DNA of 64,000 nucleotides from Sphingopyxis sp. OAS728 (GCF_014873485.1 NZ_JADBDT010000001.1:2790001-2854000); one strand, 5' to 3'; shown: positions 27,008 through 36,703, counted from the stretch's first letter. Translations and numbers: made by a program. Notes: generated from the letters alone by a model not told the origin.

Positions 27008-28416
27008 AGCTTGTACGCGGCCTTCGCGAGATTGTAGCTGAGGTCGGTCGCGAGTTCGGCCGCCTCCCATTCCTCAAGCCTGTGTTCGGCGACGAGCTGC
27101 GCCAGAAAGCCGCAATCGATGCGCCGCGCGACATCGTGGCGCGCCGGGATCGACAGGAAGGCGCGCGTGTCGTCGTTGAAGCCGACACTGTTGTAGAAGC
27201 CCGCGGTTTCGGTGGTCTGGTTGCGGAACCTTCGCATCCCTTCGGGACTGTCGTGAAACCACCAAGCCGGGCCGAGCTTGAGCGCGGGATAATGACCAGC
27301 GAGCGGCGCGAGTTCGCGGGCGTAGCTCGTCTCGTCGAGCGTGAAGAGGATGATCGTCAGCCCCGCCGCATTGCCATATTTGCCGAGCAGCGGGCGCAGT
27401 GCGTGAACATAGTCCGTCGCCATCGGGATGTCGGCGCCCTTGTCGCGGCCATAATGGTCGAACAGCCACGGGTTATGATTGCGGAAGCTGCCGGGGTGGA
27501 TCTGCATCACCAGTCCGTCGTCGACGCTCATCCCCGCCATCACCGTCAGCATATGTGCGCGGAACAGTTCGGCATCGGCGGCGCGCACCTCGCCGCGCGT
27601 CACGCGCGCAAACAGGGCTTCGGCCTCGGTCTTGGTGAGGTCGGCAGTCGCAGCGGTCGGATGGCCATGATCGGTCGAGGTCGCGCCCATCTCGGCGAAG
27701 AAGGTACGGCGATTGCGGTGCGCCGCGAGATAGCCCGAATAGCTGTACGCATCCTCGCCCGAGAGGTCGGAGAGCCGCGCGAGGTTGGCGTAAAAACCTT
27801 CGAACTCGGGATCGACGACAGGGTCGGGGCGATAGGCGGTGATGACGCGCCCACCCCATTCGCCGCTTTGGTTCGCGGCGCGAACGACCGCGTGATGCTC
27901 GAGCGCATCGAGCGGGCTCTCCGTCGTCGCGATCACCTCGATGTCGAAACGGTCGAACAGCGCGCGCGGACGGAAAGCGTCGGTCGCCAGCGCTTCGGTG
28001 ATCCGGTCGTAATAGAGATCCGACGTCGCCGCATCGAACTGCACGTCGATCCCGAACGCCTCGGCGAACACCCAGTCCATCCACATCCGGGTCGGCGTCC
28101 CGCGAAACAGATGATAATTTTGCGCGAACAACCGCCAACTCTCGCGCGGATCGGCGTCGGGGTTGCGGATGCCGAGCGCGTCGAGCGATATGCCCTGCGA
28201 ATAGAGCATGCGGAACACATAATGGTCGGGGTGGAGCAACAGCTCCGCCGCATTGCCGAAGGGCGCGTTGGCCGCAAACCAGCTGGGATCGGTGTGCCCG
28301 TGCGGGCTGACGATCGGCAGGCGCGCGACCTCGGCATAGAGCCGGCGCGCGATATCCCGCTGCGCCGGGTCGGAGGGGAAAAGCCGGTCGGGATGCAGGT
28401 TCAGCGGACGGGTCAT
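27004..28416 (-). CDS. uxaC: Uronate isomerase (470 aa)
   Basis: Isomerises D-galacturonate to D-tagaturonate, and glucuronate to fructuronate. Amidohydrolase-like TIM barrel with the metal motif SPHGHTDPSWF near residue 35 and family blocks such as DWVFAEAFGIDV, GMSVDDGLVMQIHPGS and GFYNSVGFNDDTRAFLSIPARHD. ATG 28416 overlaps the transporter stop as ATGA. Length matches UxaC. Part of the operon hydratase-exuT-uxaC-uxaB. Confidence 0.96.
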   Translation of the reverse strand: MTRPLNLHPDRLFPSDPAQRDIARRLYAEVARLPIVSPHGHTDPSWFAANAPFGNAAELLLHPDHYVFRMLYSQGISLDALGIRNPDADPRESWRLFAQNYHLFRGTPTRMWMDWVFAEAFGIDVQFDAATSDLYYDRITEALATDAFRPRALFDRFDIEVIATTESPLDALEHHAVVRAANQSGEWGGRVITAYRPDPVVDPEFEGFYANLARLSDLSGEDAYSYSGYLAAHRNRRTFFAEMGATSTDHGHPTAATADLTKTEAEALFARVTRGEVRAADAELFRAHMLTVMAGMSVDDGLVMQIHPGSFRNHNPWLFDHYGRDKGADIPMATDYVHALRPLLGKYGNAAGLTIILFTLDETSYARELAPLAGHYPALKLGPAWWFHDSPEGMRRFRNQTTETAGFYNSVGFNDDTRAFLSIPARHDVARRIDCGFLAQLVAEHRLEEWEAAELATDLSYNLAKAAYKL

Positions 28417-29729
28417 GCCGGAGCCGCTTCGCTCTCTACCGTGACCGGCGCGAGACGCGGGCTGAGCAGATGCACCGCAAGCACGGCGAGGAAATAGACC
28501 GTGGTGCATGCCGCGAAGATGACCGTGTAATTGCCCCCCGTCGCATCGAGCACGAGCCCCGTCGACTTCGCCATGATCATGCCGCCAACGCCGCCCGCAA
28601 AACCGCCTAGCCCGATCACCGATCCGACCGCGCGCTTGGGGAACATGTCGGGAGGGATCGACAGGATCGTCGACGAAAAGGCCTGATGTCCCGCGAGCGC
28701 AACGCCGATCAGCGCCACCGCGAGCCACATATTGTCGAGCCCGGTCACGAACAGCAAAGGCAGCACACAGCAGCCCGCACCGATCATCGTGACCTTGCGC
28801 GCGAAATTGACGCTATGCCCGCTCTGGATCAGCTTCGACGAGACCCAGCCGCCCAGGATGCTGCCGACGTCGGAGAGCAGGTACATGATGATCATCGGCA
28901 GCAGCACGACCTTCAAATCGACGTCATAGGTGCTGCTGAAATATTTGGGCAGCCAGAAGAGCATCAGGAACCACACCGGGTCGGTCAGGAATTTGGCGAC
29001 CGCGAACGCCCACGCCTCGCGCTTGGTAACGATGCGGCCCCAGCCGATGCGCTCGACCTTTTCGGGTGGATCATGCTCGATCCACGCGAGTTCGGCTTCG
29101 CTGACCTTCCCGCTTTCGCGCGGGTTGCTGTAGAGCCAGAGCCAGAGGATCAGGAGAAGGACGCCGAAAGCGCCGGTGTAAATGAAGGTTTGGCGCCAGT
29201 CGAAACCGAGCACGCGCATAAACAGCGCCACCGTCGGCGCGGTCAGGATCACGCCGATCGTCGTCGCACTGTTAACCCAGCCGATCGCGTAGGAGCGTTC
29301 CTTTTGCGGGAACCATTCGCTCGACGCACGCACGACCGAGGGGAAATGCCCCGCCTCGCCGACACCGAGGATGACGCGGGCCAGCATGAAAGAGGCGATC
29401 GACGCGGCGAAGCCATGCGCGATATGGCCGATCGTCCAGATCGAGATGGCGATGCTATACCCGATCTTGGGACCGAAGCGGTCAATCAGCCAGCCCATAG
29501 CCAAGAAGCCCAAGGCATAGGCGGCCTGAAAGGCGGTGACGATGTTGCCATAGTCATTTTCGCTCCACCCGAGCTCGGTGCCGAGCGTCGGCGCGAGCAG
29601 GCCGAGCATGGTGCGGTCGATATAATTGACCGTGGTCGCGGCAAACAGCACCGCGACGATCAGCCAGCGGTAACGCCCCGACCTTGGCACCGGCGTCGCC
29701 GTCCCTCCGTCCGCGAATGCCTGTGCCAT
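28413..29729 (-). CDS. exuT: MFS transporter, ExuT-like hexuronate carrier (438 aa)
   Basis: Inner-membrane proton symporter of the anion:cation symporter family with 12 predicted helices. Typical early sequence is TVNYIDRTMLGLLAPTLG, then MGWLIDRFGPKIGYS and GVGEAGHFPSVVRASSEWFP, as in ExuT/UhpC relatives. GGAGAGGATT precedes the ATG. It is coupled to uxaC and lies 25 bases after the hydratase gene. It is the only sugar-acid importer in the locus, so monomers or very short products are probably what crosses the inner membrane. Confidence 0.9.
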   Translation of the reverse strand: MAQAFADGGTATPVPRSGRYRWLIVAVLFAATTVNYIDRTMLGLLAPTLGTELGWSENDYGNIVTAFQAAYALGFLAMGWLIDRFGPKIGYSIAISIWTIGHIAHGFAASIASFMLARVILGVGEAGHFPSVVRASSEWFPQKERSYAIGWVNSATTIGVILTAPTVALFMRVLGFDWRQTFIYTGAFGVLLLILWLWLYSNPRESGKVSEAELAWIEHDPPEKVERIGWGRIVTKREAWAFAVAKFLTDPVWFLMLFWLPKYFSSTYDVDLKVVLLPMIIMYLLSDVGSILGGWVSSKLIQSGHSVNFARKVTMIGAGCCVLPLLFVTGLDNMWLAVALIGVALAGHQAFSSTILSIPPDMFPKRAVGSVIGLGGFAGGVGGMIMAKSTGLVLDATGGNYTVIFAACTTVYFLAVLAVHLLSPRLAPVTVESEAAPA

Positions 29730-29754
29730 AATCCTCTCCCGTTATTTGGCTTTA

Positions 29755-30543
29755 TTAGCTTTTGATCGAGCAGCCGACGCGGATTTTTCCGTCGAACAGT
29801 GCTTCGGCACGCTGGCCCGGCCTGATTTCATGAATACCGGTAATCGCGCCGGCCGAAACCCAGGTCCCGGGCGGAATAGCTATGCTGCGCCCACGCAGGG
29901 TGTTGATCAGAAACAGCGCCGAGCCGAAGGGACCGTCGAGCATGGCCTCCATCGTCGCCGCACCGACGGTTTCGCCGTCGATCGCCATTTCGACCGGCAT
30001 ATGGATGAGGTCGACGTCCCGCCAGCCGGGGATCGACGGGCCGAGGATCAGGCCCTTGTTGTTGCCATAATCCGACGCGGTAACCGCAGGGCCGTGAAGG
30101 TTGATTTCGGGAAAGGGCGAGCTCGCGATTTCGATGCCCGTGCGGACGTCGGCGATGCATTCGCGGACGCTGTCGATGTCGTAATCGCGCGTGCCGACGT
30201 CGCCGAAGCACAGCAGCACCTCGGCCTCGGCCGCGGCGAAGCCATCGGCATAGACCGCCATCACCGGCTCATCGGCACCGTCGAAAATCTCGTCGGCAAA
30301 GATCGGTCCGGTCAGGCGGTTGCCGCCGTAACGATCGACGAGTTCGGCCGCGATTCGTCCGACCTTCCACCCACCGATGCGCCGACCGTCGAACGCGATC
30401 GCACTGTCCTGGATCGCATAGGCCTCGGCCATCGTCTTTGGCATCGCGCCGGGATAGGCGGTAAGCGGTGTCTTACCCGCACGCGCGTCGATTAATGCAC
30501 GCGCCACATTCTGTTGATCGCTTGTCGCCAGCATCTTTCTCAT
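29755..30543 (-). CDS. 2-keto-4-pentenoate hydratase / FAH-like family enzyme (262 aa)
   Basis: Resembles MhpD-type hydratases: IGGWKVGRI near residue 57, LTGPIFADEIF, the metal-binding Glu residues in FAAAEAEVLLCFG, and the C-terminal PPGTWVSAGAITGIHEIRPG. Such enzymes hydrate 2-hydroxypenta-2,4-dienoates or act on related 2-keto acids (known). It opens the galacturonate operon, divergent from uxaA across a shared operator, so a 2-keto-3-deoxy sugar acid or a side product is a likely substrate (inference). ATG 30534 is an alternative start that fits the GAGGGAA site better. Confidence 0.8.
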   Translation of the reverse strand: MRKMLATSDQQNVARALIDARAGKTPLTAYPGAMPKTMAEAYAIQDSAIAFDGRRIGGWKVGRIAAELVDRYGGNRLTGPIFADEIFDGADEPVMAVYADGFAAAEAEVLLCFGDVGTRDYDIDSVRECIADVRTGIEIASSPFPEINLHGPAVTASDYGNNKGLILGPSIPGWRDVDLIHMPVEMAIDGETVGAATMEAMLDGPFGSALFLINTLRGRSIAIPPGTWVSAGAITGIHEIRPGQRAEALFDGKIRVGCSIKS

Positions 30544-30569
30544 TTCCCTCTTCCGCTAAGCCGTGTAAG

Positions 30570-30583
30570 AGACACCGGTGTCA
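30570..30583. promoter_or_regulatory. LacI-type operator, uxaA/hydratase gap
   Basis: AGACACCGGTGTCA, an almost perfect palindrome centred on CCGG. One of five related sites in the pectin locus (others at 36690, 36834, 43868, 49528). It lies between the divergent uxaC-operon and uxaA, so it can control both. Confidence 0.75.
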
Positions 30584-30602
30584 AAGGCAAGCGAATATCG
30601 GA

Positions 30603-30611
30603 TGTATGACA
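30603..30611. promoter_or_regulatory. TGT-ATG-ACA motif ahead of uxaA
   Basis: Matches the core of two sites near the second TonB receptor promoter (49582 and 49602). The TGT-N3-ACA layout resembles GntR-family (FadR-type) operators. Weak on its own. Confidence 0.35.
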
Positions 30612-30643
30612 AATTCCCGCGCCATGGCAGGAGTTGAGCGGCA

Positions 30644-32137
30644 ATGACCGCCAACGGGCTCCATGCGATCCGCGTCCACGAAGCGGATAATGTCGCGACA
30701 GCAATCGCCGATCTGGCGGCCGGCGATGCGCCGCTTGCCGATACGAACATCCACGCCGCCGTCGCGATCGGCCGTGGGCATAAGATTGCGCTGGCACCGA
30801 TTGCGCGCGGCGAAGCGGTGATCAAATATGGCTTCACGATCGGGACCGCGACCACCGACATCGCCGCCGGCGAACATGTCCACAGCCATAATCTGGCGAC
30901 CGCGCTAAGCGGTAGTGGTGATTATCTTTATGCACCGGATGCCGGCGAAGCGGCACGGGATGCCGGATCGGCGCGGACTTTCAGCGGCTATGCCCGCCCC
31001 GACGGCCGCGTCGGCACACGCAACGAAATATGGATCCTTCCGACCGTAGGCTGCGTCGGCAACCTCGCCGCGCGTGTCGCGCGGATCGCAGGTGCGCGCC
31101 ACGCCGGACGCGTCGACGGAATCCATGCGTTCAAGCATCCGTTCGGCTGTTCGCAACTTGGCGACGACCTTGGTCACACACGCGCCTTGATTGCAGCGCT
31201 CGCGCAGCATCCCAATGCCGGCGGGGTACTGATCGTCGGCCTGGGGTGCGAAAGCAACCAGCTCGGCGCGCTGCTCGACCTGATTCCGGCGGACCGCCGC
31301 GCGCATATCCGCACGCTGTCGGCGCAAGCGGTCGAAGATGACGACGCTGCATGCCTCGCGCTCGTCGACGAATTGGTCGATGGCTGCGCCAATATGTCCC
31401 GCACCGAAGTTTCGCTGTCGCGACTGGTGCTCGGCGTGAAGTGCGGCGGATCGGACGGCCTGTCGGGGCTGACCGCCAACCCGCTCGTCGGGCGGATGGC
31501 GGACGCCGTCGCAGCGGCGGGCGGCAAGGTCATACTGACCGAGATCCCCGAGATTTTCGGCGCCGAGCAGATATTGATGGACCGTGCGGTATCGCGCGGG
31601 GTGTTCGACGACACCGTCGCGCTGGTGCGCGATTTCAAGGATTATTTCATTCGCAACGGCGAACCGGTGAGCGAGAATCCCTCGCCCGGCAATATCGCCG
31701 GCGGAATCACTACGCTTGAGGAAAAGTCGCTCGGCGCGGTGCAGAAGGGCGGCAAGGTGCCCGTCGTCGATGTCCGCCGCTATGGCGGCGAAGCGACCCT
31801 GCCGGGCCTCACCTTGCTCGAAGCGCCGGGCAATGATGCGGTATCGTCGACCGCGCTGACCGCGGCGGGCGCGACGATCATCCTGTTCACCACCGGGCGG
31901 GGAACGCCGCTCGGCTTTCCGGCCCCGACGCTGAAGATCGCGTCGAACAGCGCGCTGGCGGAGCGCAAGGCGGGCTGGATCGATTTCGATGCCGGCGCGG
32001 TTCTCGATGTGGGGTCCGACAGTGCGGCGGACGCGCTGCTCGATCTGATCGTCGCGACCGCTTCGGGCGGCTCGACCAAGGCCGAGGCCAACGAAGAACG
32101 CGACATCGCGATCTGGAAATCGGGCGTGACGCTTTAG
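30644..32137 (+). CDS. uxaA: Altronate dehydratase (497 aa)
   Basis: Dehydrates D-altronate to 2-keto-3-deoxygluconate. Residues ~1-95 form the SAF-like N-terminal domain (IHAAVAIGRGHKIALAPI, then GEHVHSHN). The large UxaA domain follows with CVGNLAARVARIAG, HPFGCSQLGDD and GLGCESNQLGALLD, whose Cys and His residues suit an iron centre. AGGAG lies 11 bases before ATG. Both halves that are separate in some family members are fused here, as in E. coli. Overlaps the convergent GH43 stop by four bases. Confidence 0.95.
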   Translation: MTANGLHAIRVHEADNVATAIADLAAGDAPLADTNIHAAVAIGRGHKIALAPIARGEAVIKYGFTIGTATTDIAAGEHVHSHNLATALSGSGDYLYAPDAGEAARDAGSARTFSGYARPDGRVGTRNEIWILPTVGCVGNLAARVARIAGARHAGRVDGIHAFKHPFGCSQLGDDLGHTRALIAALAQHPNAGGVLIVGLGCESNQLGALLDLIPADRRAHIRTLSAQAVEDDDAACLALVDELVDGCANMSRTEVSLSRLVLGVKCGGSDGLSGLTANPLVGRMADAVAAAGGKVILTEIPEIFGAEQILMDRAVSRGVFDDTVALVRDFKDYFIRNGEPVSENPSPGNIAGGITTLEEKSLGAVQKGGKVPVVDVRRYGGEATLPGLTLLEAPGNDAVSSTALTAAGATIILFTTGRGTPLGFPAPTLKIASNSALAERKAGWIDFDAGAVLDVGSDSAADALLDLIVATASGGSTKAEANEERDIAIWKSGVTL

Positions 32138-33741
32138 CCGAGCGCGCGGAAGGTGAAGTTGCGGAAGCGCGCCTCGCCCTGCCCCGCCGAATAGAGCCCG
32201 GGGCGCAGCATCAGGAAGCCGCCGCGCACATTATGGTGGTATCCCGAGACCTCCATACCGCGGTCGAAACGGACCCAGGTCTTTCCGCCATCGCCGCTCG
32301 TGTCATAGGTGACGATATGCCGGTCGTTCGTGACCCGCATGCGCATGGTGCGGCCGTGCGGGTTGGATGGGCGCGCGCGTTCGATGCCATATTGGTGCGT
32401 CACGAACCGCTCGCCGTCGAAACCGAGCCCGCAATAGAGTTTCTCGTCGTAGAAGAGGATTAGCCCCGCGGTGCCGCCGGGCGCGATCTCTATATCGCAT
32501 TCGAAGCGATACGCCTGATCGCCCGCAATCAGCAGCAGGGGCGACGAATCGACCGGCGCCGTGCCACGTCCCTTGAGAATCAGCGCGCCGTCTTCCACGC
32601 GCGCGCGGCTGCGTTCATCGGCGGCGGGCTTGAAGAAATTCCATTTCGCGCCAAGCGCGAGCATGGCAAAATTATCCGACAGCGCCATGCCGTGCGGGCC
32701 CGCGATCGTTCCGCCCTTCGGCTTGGCGATCGGCCGCGACAAGTCGCCGCCCTTCATCCGGAACCAGCCATCGTCGGTCCATTCGATCGGGTCGAGCAAA
32801 GCCTGTCGCCCGAGAGTCCAATAGCCATTCTCGAACCCGTGATACACGCTCCACCAGTCGCCGGCGGGTCCTTCGACCAGCGTCGCATGCCCGCGCGACC
32901 ACCATTTTTCGGCGGCCGACTTGGTATGGACGAGCGGGTTGGCGGGGCAATTTTCCCACGGACCGTGGATCGATTTCGAGCGCGCCGCGATCACCATATG
33001 CCCCGTCGGCGGCCCCGCTGTGCCGCCGACCGCGGTGATCATATAATAATAATCGCCGCGCCGCGTGATCTTCGGCCCCTCGGGCGCGAAGCCTTCGACG
33101 ACCCAGTCCGCGGGGTAGCGCCAAGGGTCATAGACATGCTCGGGTTCGCCGACGCGCGACAGGCCAACGTCAGACAGGCGCACGCGATCGCCGCCCGACA
33201 GGAAGAGCCAGCGCGACCCGTCCTCGCCGACCGCGTGACCGGGGTCGATATGGTTCGGCAGATTGAGATCGACGGGCTCGCTCCACGGCCCTTCGATCCT
33301 GTCGGCCCAGATCACCCAACTCGTGTTCGGGCCTTTCGTGGGGATGTAGAGATAATAGCGGCCCTTGTGCTTCACCAGCTCGGGCGCCCAGACCGACCCG
33401 ATATTCTTGTGGAGTGCGGGGCCGATCGGGCGCCAATTCACAAGATCGCGCGAATGCCAGATGACCAGCCCCGGGTAGGAGTCAAAGGTCGAGAAGGTCA
33501 TATAATAATCGGCGCCGTCCTTCAGGATCGACGGATCGGGATGGTCGCCCGCCATGATCGGGTTGAGGAAGCGCCCGTCGCCGAGATCGGCCTTGCGCTG
33601 TCCGTCGAAACCCTTGGCCCAGCCCGGAACCGGAGACGATGCCGCGGGTGCCGCCCATGCGGCGGGCGCGGCCAGGCCCGAAAGCCCGGTTGCGAACAGA
33701 CCGCCCCCGGCGAGCTTGAGCATATCGCGGCGATCGGTCAC
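32134..33741 (-). CDS. GH43 family glycoside hydrolase, Tat-exported (535 aa)
   Basis: N-terminal TDRRDMLKLAGGGLFATGL is a twin-arginine signal. Residues ~55-350 form a five-bladed propeller GH43 domain: base Asp in GDHPDPSIL, WHSRDLVNW, pKa-modulating Asp near NHIDPGHA, and acid Glu in WVVEGFAPEGP. Residues ~350-535 resemble a concanavalin-like C-terminal domain. GTG start has AAGGAG six bases ahead. GH43 enzymes remove arabinose or xylose from pectin side chains (known); exact specificity cannot be read here. Downstream of the TonB receptor behind a terminator. Confidence 0.9.
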   Translation of the reverse strand: MTDRRDMLKLAGGGLFATGLSGLAAPAAWAAPAASSPVPGWAKGFDGQRKADLGDGRFLNPIMAGDHPDPSILKDGADYYMTFSTFDSYPGLVIWHSRDLVNWRPIGPALHKNIGSVWAPELVKHKGRYYLYIPTKGPNTSWVIWADRIEGPWSEPVDLNLPNHIDPGHAVGEDGSRWLFLSGGDRVRLSDVGLSRVGEPEHVYDPWRYPADWVVEGFAPEGPKITRRGDYYYMITAVGGTAGPPTGHMVIAARSKSIHGPWENCPANPLVHTKSAAEKWWSRGHATLVEGPAGDWWSVYHGFENGYWTLGRQALLDPIEWTDDGWFRMKGGDLSRPIAKPKGGTIAGPHGMALSDNFAMLALGAKWNFFKPAADERSRARVEDGALILKGRGTAPVDSSPLLLIAGDQAYRFECDIEIAPGGTAGLILFYDEKLYCGLGFDGERFVTHQYGIERARPSNPHGRTMRMRVTNDRHIVTYDTSGDGGKTWVRFDRGMEVSGYHHNVRGGFLMLRPGLYSAGQGEARFRNFTFRALG

Positions 33742-33753
33742 GCGTGTCTCCTT

Positions 33754-33796
33754 GAAAAAAGAAAGGCCCGGTCTCCTGAAAAACGGAAACCGGGCC
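33754..33796 (-). terminator. Terminator/attenuator between TonB receptor 1 and GH43
   Basis: On the minus strand GGCCCGGTTTCC pairs with GGAGACCGGGCC and is followed by TTTCTTTTTT, 24 bases after the receptor stop. The GH43 ribosome site starts directly behind it, so read-through could set a lower level of the enzyme than of the receptor. Confidence 0.85.
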
Positions 33797-33819
33797 TCAC
33801 CGGGACTAACCCGTTCGCG

Positions 33820-36645
33820 TCAGATCTTGACGCGCGCGCCGAACAGGAAGGTGCGGCCGAAGTGGTTATTCTCGTAATTGCGGTCGGCATCGATATCGGT
33901 GAAGCGATAACGATATTCGTCGGTCAGGTTGATGCCCTCGATCGAGATTTCGATATTGTCGGTGATCGCATAGCGCATCGACGCATCGACGTTGATCGTC
34001 GAGCCATAGCCTTCGAACACATTCCCCGTCCCGCTGTTGGCGTCCGCATAACGGCTGCGATAGCTGATCGAAGCACGTGCGCTGAACTTGCCGTCGTCAT
34101 AATAGAGCGTGCCGTTATAGGCGCGCTTCGACAGGTTGAAGAGCGTGCCGTTACGGATCGCGCCGACATTGGCGCCGCCGGGAACGATCGACGGTCCGGC
34201 GACCGAATAGTCGGCGTCGGAGTCGACGAAGGTCGCGTTCACGATGCCGCCGAAGTTCGACAGGAAACCCGGCAGGAACTTGAACGGCGCCTGCAGCGAG
34301 AGCTCGATACCCTTCAGGCTGGCACCCTCGCCATTGCCGATCGAGGTGATCGTCCACAGCTGGCCTTCGGGATTGATCGATGCCGGGCTGCTCGGCGGGA
34401 TCACCGACGTTGGCAGCCCGGTCGAGGCGAAAGTGCCGCTCGCCGTAGTTGCGACCGGGAAGCTCGCGACATCCTTCTTGAACAGCGCGACCGAGAAGAT
34501 CGACTGCGGCGCGAAATACCATTCGAACGCGAGGTCGTAGGAGGTCGCACGGAACGGATCGAGGAACGGGTTACCGTAGTTGATGCGATAGTTGAACCCG
34601 TCGACCGACCCGCCCGGGGTCAGGTTACCGAGCGTCGGGCGCGTCATCACATCGGCGACCGCGGCGCGGATGATGATGTCGTCGTGCGGGAACAGCGCAA
34701 GGTTAACCGACGGCAGCCAGTCCTCGTAGCTGCGCTTCACCGTCACCGCGGTGCCGCTGTTGAGCCCGCTCGACGTCTGGTCGGTGTGAACGTAGCGCAC
34801 ACCGGCGTTGAGCGCATAACGCAGGCCGCCGAGTTCGCCCTTTGCGTCGAACTGGAGATAGCCGCCCGTGACCTCTTCACGCACCGCGCGGTTGTTACCG
34901 GCATCGAGCACCGGGACGCGATCGTAAAGTTTGGTGAAGGCGGTTCCCGTCTCGAGATTCGGGACGAGCCATTCGGTGGTCGTGCCCGACGGCTGCCCCG
35001 CTTTGCCGAGCGTGAAGAGCTGCGACAGCTCGGGAGTCACGGTAAAGCCATAGACTGCAGACGGCCCGAAAACGTTCGAACGCGAGCAGTTGAGCGTGCC
35101 GAGCACGCGATCGACCCCGCCGTCGCCGCACACCACCGTGTCGCGTGTGTAGGCGATGCTGGCGAAGTCGAAGCGGCGATAGACGCCCCCGGCTTTCACC
35201 GTAAAGCCATCGGTCAGATCCCATTCGGTGCGCAGCTGCACCGTGCGGAACTTGTTCTCGACCTCCGACGGACGGTCGCGGATTTCGGCGAGCTGGAAAT
35301 TCGCCGGATTGGTGACACTGGTGCCGAAGGTCAGCTGCGGGCGCGCCATGTCGCTATAGTCGTAACGATAATCTTGCGCATCGCGGTCGTCGAAAACGAG
35401 CGTGGTTTCGAGCGGGATCGACGCGGTCGATTTCGACAGGCCGCCGAGCAGGGTGAAACGGAACGTGTCGCTGACATCCTGATCCCAGGTGGCGCCGACC
35501 TGCCAGAATTCGGTCTTTGCCTTGCGCAGATAATGTTCGGTGCGCACCCAGGCATCGTCGAGCGTCGCCGAGATCAGATTGTTATCCTCGTCGATCTCAT
35601 AGTCGCTGATGTTGATCGAGCGTTCGTTGCTGCGCAGCAGCACTTCGCCCCACTGCTCGCGGCGTTGGTGCTTGAAGCGCGAATAGAGCGCGTCGAGCGA
35701 AATTTTCGTCGCATCGGTCGGCTCGAACTGGACCGATCCGGTAACACCGAGCCGCTTCTTGTGATGCGCGATTTCGCCATAACGCGGGATGCGCGGATGG
35801 AAGGCGAGCGCAACCTCGTTGCACGCAGCGCTCGGGACATAGGTGCCGCCCGAATTGGCGGCGGTCCAGCAAGGCGTGCCGTCGACCGAGTCGAAGCGCG
35901 CCTGCGCCCAGCGGACCGAATTATTGCCGAGCTCGAGCGTCTTCTGGTCCGAATAGGCGACCGAGACCGCCGCACCGAAGGTTCCAGCGTCGTTGACCCA
36001 GCTGAGCAGTCCGGCGACGCGCGGCCCGACCTTTTCGGACAGGTCGTTGTAACTGCCCTGCGCCGAGAGCGCGCCGGTAAAACCGCTCTTGCCGCCAAGC
36101 GGATTGCCGGTGTTGAGGTCGACGACGGCGCCGAGCGACCCTTCGTCAAGCTCGGCCGATGCGGTCTTGTGCACGACGATCGAGGTGAAGAGTTCGGAGG
36201 CAAAGACGTTGAAGTCGAACGCGCGGTCGCGGTTGGCCGACGCGCCGTCGGTCGAGGTCGCGACGGTTTCGAGCCCGTTGACGCGGACACGCGTGAATTG
36301 CGAACCAAGCCCGCGCACCGTGATGCCGCGGCCTTCACCGCCATCGCGCTGGATCGTGATGCCGGGAATGCGCTGCAGCGATTCGGCGAGGTTCTGGTCG
36401 GGGAATTTGGCGATGTCTTCGGCGACGATTGCATCGACCGCAGCGACCGATTCGCGCTTCACGTCGAGCGCCTTGTCGAGCGAAGCACGGAAGCCGGTGA
36501 CGACGATCTCGTCCTCGCTTGCGACGTTCTCGTCGGCGGTAGCAGCGTCCTGCGCATAAGCGGGCGAGACCGCCAGCACGGCCAGCGATGCACCGCACGC
36601 CAATTTCGTCAGGGCGCGCACGCTCCGCATTGCATGAATTGCCAT
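33820..36645 (-). CDS. TonB-dependent receptor 1 (941 aa)
   Basis: Outer-membrane beta-barrel that imports oligosaccharides using TonB energy. Signal peptide ends in AVSPAYAQ. A short TonB box follows (DEIVVTGFR), then the plug with AEDIAKFPDQNLAESLQRIPG and GITVRGLGSQF, and a barrel ending in the aromatic FGRTFLFGARVKI. GGGAGG stands 6 bases before ATG 36645 (MAIHAM); an ATG two codons earlier overlaps that site. Divergent from the pectate lyase with two operators between, so oligogalacturonides are the likely cargo (inference). No FecI/FecR-type signalling extension. Confidence 0.95.
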   Translation of the reverse strand: MAIHAMRSVRALTKLACGASLAVLAVSPAYAQDAATADENVASEDEIVVTGFRASLDKALDVKRESVAAVDAIVAEDIAKFPDQNLAESLQRIPGITIQRDGGEGRGITVRGLGSQFTRVRVNGLETVATSTDGASANRDRAFDFNVFASELFTSIVVHKTASAELDEGSLGAVVDLNTGNPLGGKSGFTGALSAQGSYNDLSEKVGPRVAGLLSWVNDAGTFGAAVSVAYSDQKTLELGNNSVRWAQARFDSVDGTPCWTAANSGGTYVPSAACNEVALAFHPRIPRYGEIAHHKKRLGVTGSVQFEPTDATKISLDALYSRFKHQRREQWGEVLLRSNERSINISDYEIDEDNNLISATLDDAWVRTEHYLRKAKTEFWQVGATWDQDVSDTFRFTLLGGLSKSTASIPLETTLVFDDRDAQDYRYDYSDMARPQLTFGTSVTNPANFQLAEIRDRPSEVENKFRTVQLRTEWDLTDGFTVKAGGVYRRFDFASIAYTRDTVVCGDGGVDRVLGTLNCSRSNVFGPSAVYGFTVTPELSQLFTLGKAGQPSGTTTEWLVPNLETGTAFTKLYDRVPVLDAGNNRAVREEVTGGYLQFDAKGELGGLRYALNAGVRYVHTDQTSSGLNSGTAVTVKRSYEDWLPSVNLALFPHDDIIIRAAVADVMTRPTLGNLTPGGSVDGFNYRINYGNPFLDPFRATSYDLAFEWYFAPQSIFSVALFKKDVASFPVATTASGTFASTGLPTSVIPPSSPASINPEGQLWTITSIGNGEGASLKGIELSLQAPFKFLPGFLSNFGGIVNATFVDSDADYSVAGPSIVPGGANVGAIRNGTLFNLSKRAYNGTLYYDDGKFSARASISYRSRYADANSGTGNVFEGYGSTINVDASMRYAITDNIEISIEGINLTDEYRYRFTDIDADRNYENNHFGRTFLFGARVKI

Positions 36646-36689
36646 TATCATCCTCCCTTATCGCCCCGTTGCTCCCGCTCGCGCAAGAA

Positions 36690-36703
36690 TGACACCGGTT
36701 ACT
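36690..36703. promoter_or_regulatory. LacI-type operator (TonB receptor 1 side)
   Basis: TGACACCGGTTACT; its complement matches the 14-base consensus GGTAACCGGTGTCA at 13 positions. Located 45 bases upstream of the receptor start. Confidence 0.75.
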
